From NCBI GenBank assembly GCA_024276815.1, contig JAJRWM010000063.1, positions 1 to 7,512 of the forward strand: 7,512 nt of DNA, given 5' to 3'. The DNA comes from a bacterium (lineage in GTDB: Bacteria; JACRDZ01; JAJRWM01). The stretch's first letter is position 1. Each line of letters opens with the position of its first letter. A model generated the notes under the pieces. The model was not told where the DNA came from. It saw only the letters and a program-made list of their open reading frames with translations, and searched no databases. Position numbers and translations under genes: made by a program. Shown one piece after another: positions 5,565 through 7,512 of the stretch.

Positions 5565-6410
5565 ATGTGGGATTATACCGAAAAAGTAAAGGAACACTTT
5601 CTTAATCCTCGGAATGTTGGCGAAATCGAGCAACCGGACGCGGTCGCCGAGGTCGGCAATATTACCTGCGGCGACGCCTTGAAGCTTACTTTGAGAATCA
5701 ACCGGGAATCCGGGAAAATAGAAGACGCCAAGTTCAGGACCTTCGGCTGCGGCAGCGCGATCGCTTCCTCTTCCGCTCTGACGGAATTGATTATCGGCAA
5801 AACAATTGAGGAGGCCTCAAAGGTCACCAACAAGGAGATCGCCGACTACCTGGGGGGGTTACCCAAAGAGAAGATGCACTGCTCGGTGATGGGTATGGAG
5901 GCGCTGGAAGCGGCGCTCGCTGATTACCGCGGGGAAACGCTGCCCGAAGAACACATGGATGAGGGTGAAATCGTTTGTAAGTGCTTTGGCGTGACCGATA
6001 CCAAGATCCGCCGGGTTATCAGGGAAAACCATCTCAGTACAGTTGAAGAGGTAACCAATTACTGTAAAGCCGGCGGCGGTTGCGGCGGCTGTATCCCTGA
6101 TATCGAGGCGATTCTGGCCGAGGAAGGCGTTCAGCCGACCGAGAAAAAAGCGGTAAAGCCTAAAAAACTAACCAATATCCAGAAGATGCTGCTGGTGCAG
6201 GAAACCATTGAAAGGGAAATCAGGCCCTTGCTGCAAGCCGACGGCGGGGATATTGAACTGATCGATATTGAAGGTAACGAGGTTTTGGTCAGTTTGCGGG
6301 GCATGTGCGCGGAATGTCCCAGCGCGACCTTCACGCTTGACGGCGCCGTGGGCAGAAAGCTGAGGGAATTCGTCTCCCCGGATCTGGTCGTGAGAGAGGT
6401 GAAGTCATGA
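5565..6410 (+). CDS. nifU: NifU, three-domain iron-sulfur cluster scaffold
   Basis: NifU takes sulfur from NifS and iron, builds [2Fe-2S]/[4Fe-4S] clusters and delivers them to apo-proteins in the cytoplasm. All three domains are present in 281 residues. The IscU-like scaffold (1-123) has C35 (ITCGD), C62 (FGCGSAIASSS) and C106 (MHCSVMG). The central BFD-type ferredoxin domain has C138, C140, C173 and C176 for a permanent [2Fe-2S]. The Nfu domain (about 205-281) has the C248-x-x-C251 pair that holds a transient [4Fe-4S]. Scaffold cysteine positions equal those I recall for Azotobacter NifU (35, 62, 106); the whole protein is about 30 residues shorter, mostly in linkers. AGGAG at 5553-5557 supports the start. 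Three-domain NifU occurs in nitrogen fixers but is also the housekeeping system in many anaerobes and epsilonproteobacteria, so it does not by itself imply nitrogen fixation. Confidence 0.96.
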   Translation: MWDYTEKVKEHFLNPRNVGEIEQPDAVAEVGNITCGDALKLTLRINRESGKIEDAKFRTFGCGSAIASSSALTELIIGKTIEEASKVTNKEIADYLGGLPKEKMHCSVMGMEALEAALADYRGETLPEEHMDEGEIVCKCFGVTDTKIRRVIRENHLSTVEEVTNYCKAGGGCGGCIPDIEAILAEEGVQPTEKKAVKPKKLTNIQKMLLVQETIEREIRPLLQADGGDIELIDIEGNEVLVSLRGMCAECPSATFTLDGAVGRKLREFVSPDLVVREVKS

Positions 6411-7512
6411 ACACAGTCTACGTGGACAATAACGCGACTACCGCGGTCGCTCCCGAAGTATTCGAAAAGATGAGGCCGTTTCTGACAGACCTGTATGGCA
6501 ATCCTTCCAGCATGCATACTTTCGGCGGTCAGGTGGCCAAACACCTTGAGCGCGCCCGGGAAAACATTGCCGCCTTGATCGGCGCCGGGCCGGAGGAAAT
6601 TATCTTTACCAGTTGCGGCACCGAAAGCGATAATACCGCCATCTTCAGCACGCTGGACTGTTATCCTTTGAAAAAGCATATTATCACGACCAGGGTGGAG
6701 CATCCGGCTGTTCTAAACACCTGTAAGAACCTGACCAAGAAAGGCTACCGGGTATCCTTCCTGCCGGTGGACAAAAAGGGGCGGCTTGATCCGGATGACC
6801 TGAAAAACGCCCTGGACGAGGACACCGCTTTAGTCTCTATCATGTACGCCAACAATGAAACGGGAGTTATCTTTCCCATCGAGAAGATCGCCCGGATAGT
6901 CAAGGATAGAGGCGCGATATTTCATTGTGACGCGGTTCAGGCGGTGGGCAAAATCCCTCTGGACATGAAAGATAGCGCTATTGACTTACTGGCTCTTTCC
7001 GGGCATAAGTTGCACGCTCCCAAGGGAGTTGGCGTGTTGTACGTTCGTAAAGGCACCAAGTTCAAGCCTTTTATCAAAGGTGGGCATCAGGAGCGGGGAC
7101 GACGGGGAGGGACGGAAAATGTCGCCTCGATTGTCGGCTTGGGAGAAGCGGCCCGGTTAGCGGCCAGCCATTTAGAGGAAGAAAACACCAGGGTTAAGGC
7201 TCTGCGTGATAAGTTGCAAGCTGGTATTATCGCCAACACCAAGGATGTCCAGGTTAACGGGGATACGGAAAACCGACTGCCTAACACCCTGAATATTGGC
7301 CTTGAATATATAGAGGGCGAGGCGATCCTTTTATTATTGAACGAGTTGAACATCGCCGCCTCCTCCTGGTCGGCCTGCACTTCCGGGTCATTGGAACCAT
7401 CCCATGTCCTGCGGGCCATGGGAGTGCCGTTCACCTCAGTTCACGGCTCGGTTCGCTTCAGTCTGAGTCGGTACAACACGGAGGCGGAGATTGATTATAT
7501 TATCAAAGAGCT
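6407..7512 (+). CDS. nifS: NifS cysteine desulfurase (3' end beyond the window)
   Basis: This is a PLP-dependent cysteine desulfurase that removes sulfur from L-cysteine and passes it as persulfide to NifU. The 368 codons present are about nine tenths of a typical 400-residue NifS, and the frame is open to the right edge. Its start overlaps the nifU stop (ATGA at 6407-6410), with GAGG at 6394-6397 as ribosome site, so the two are coupled. Visible landmarks are YVDNNATT at the start, TSCGTESDN in the cofactor-binding region, VEHPAVLNT with the histidine that stacks on PLP, HCDAVQAVGK, and SGHKLHAPKG with the PLP lysine K201. The catalytic cysteine is C324 in SACTSG, followed by SLEPSHVLRAM, the NifS/IscS class I type. 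The residue two before the SAC motif's alanine is Trp (SSWSAC), where I recall Gly in this family. Confidence 0.96.
   Translation, partial: MNTVYVDNNATTAVAPEVFEKMRPFLTDLYGNPSSMHTFGGQVAKHLERARENIAALIGAGPEEIIFTSCGTESDNTAIFSTLDCYPLKKHIITTRVEHPAVLNTCKNLTKKGYRVSFLPVDKKGRLDPDDLKNALDEDTALVSIMYANNETGVIFPIEKIARIVKDRGAIFHCDAVQAVGKIPLDMKDSAIDLLALSGHKLHAPKGVGVLYVRKGTKFKPFIKGGHQERGRRGGTENVASIVGLGEAARLAASHLEEENTRVKALRDKLQAGIIANTKDVQVNGDTENRLPNTLNIGLEYIEGEAILLLLNELNIAASSWSACTSGSLEPSHVLRAMGVPFTSVHGSVRFSLSRYNTEAEIDYIIKE

Noticed and set aside
5565-7512. Evidence for nitrogen fixation
   Set aside because: NifU/NifS of this type also serve general Fe-S assembly in anaerobes, and no nitrogenase gene is in the window.

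Overview
The window looks like chromosomal DNA from a strictly anaerobic bacterium, plausibly Gram-negative and Desulfobacterota/Syntrophia-like, though the split glutamate synthase type is also common in anaerobic Firmicutes. The support is: a heterodisulfide-reductase (Hdr)-like protein, a split glutamate synthase with a ferredoxin domain, a three-domain NifU with NifS, strong AGGAG/GGAGG ribosome sites and sigma-70-like promoters. No lineage can be fixed from the sequence alone.

Layout. Positions 1-71 (minus strand) hold the first 23 codons of a gene that runs off the left edge, possibly an IS66-like transposase. Positions 72-286 are non-coding and rich in palindromes: a 17-bp perfect hairpin nested in a larger inverted repeat, a REP-like 55-bp palindrome, and a second partial copy of the hairpin sequence. 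A promoter at 287-315 and a leader of about 200 nt with competing stems precede the first operon. This operon (531-5276, plus strand) encodes an HdrB-HdrC fusion and the three parts of a split glutamate synthase: class II glutamine amidotransferase, ferredoxin-FMN synthase core and GXGXG domain. The three glutamate synthase genes are tightly packed, with 0-nt spacing and then a 14-nt overlap. An intergenic stretch (5277-5564) carries further palindromes and a promoter whose -10 box is overlapped by a perfect 6-3-6 palindrome. It is followed by nifU (5565-6410) and nifS (6407 to the right edge, incomplete), which overlap by 4 nt.

How the genes may work together. The amidotransferase releases ammonia from glutamine. 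The FMN core adds it to 2-oxoglutarate, and the GXGXG domain is the structural partner. No NAD(P)H-oxidising GltD subunit is present. Its usual place next to the synthase is taken by an Hdr-like protein with both full sets of cysteines for non-cubane clusters and two cubane cluster motifs. The most interesting reading is a glutamate synthase whose electrons come from, or are shared with, an Hdr-type thiol/disulfide or ferredoxin module. This is inferred from gene order, not demonstrated. NifU and NifS, which make Fe-S clusters, lie just downstream on the same strand, and the neighbouring operon would need about seven clusters per set of proteins.
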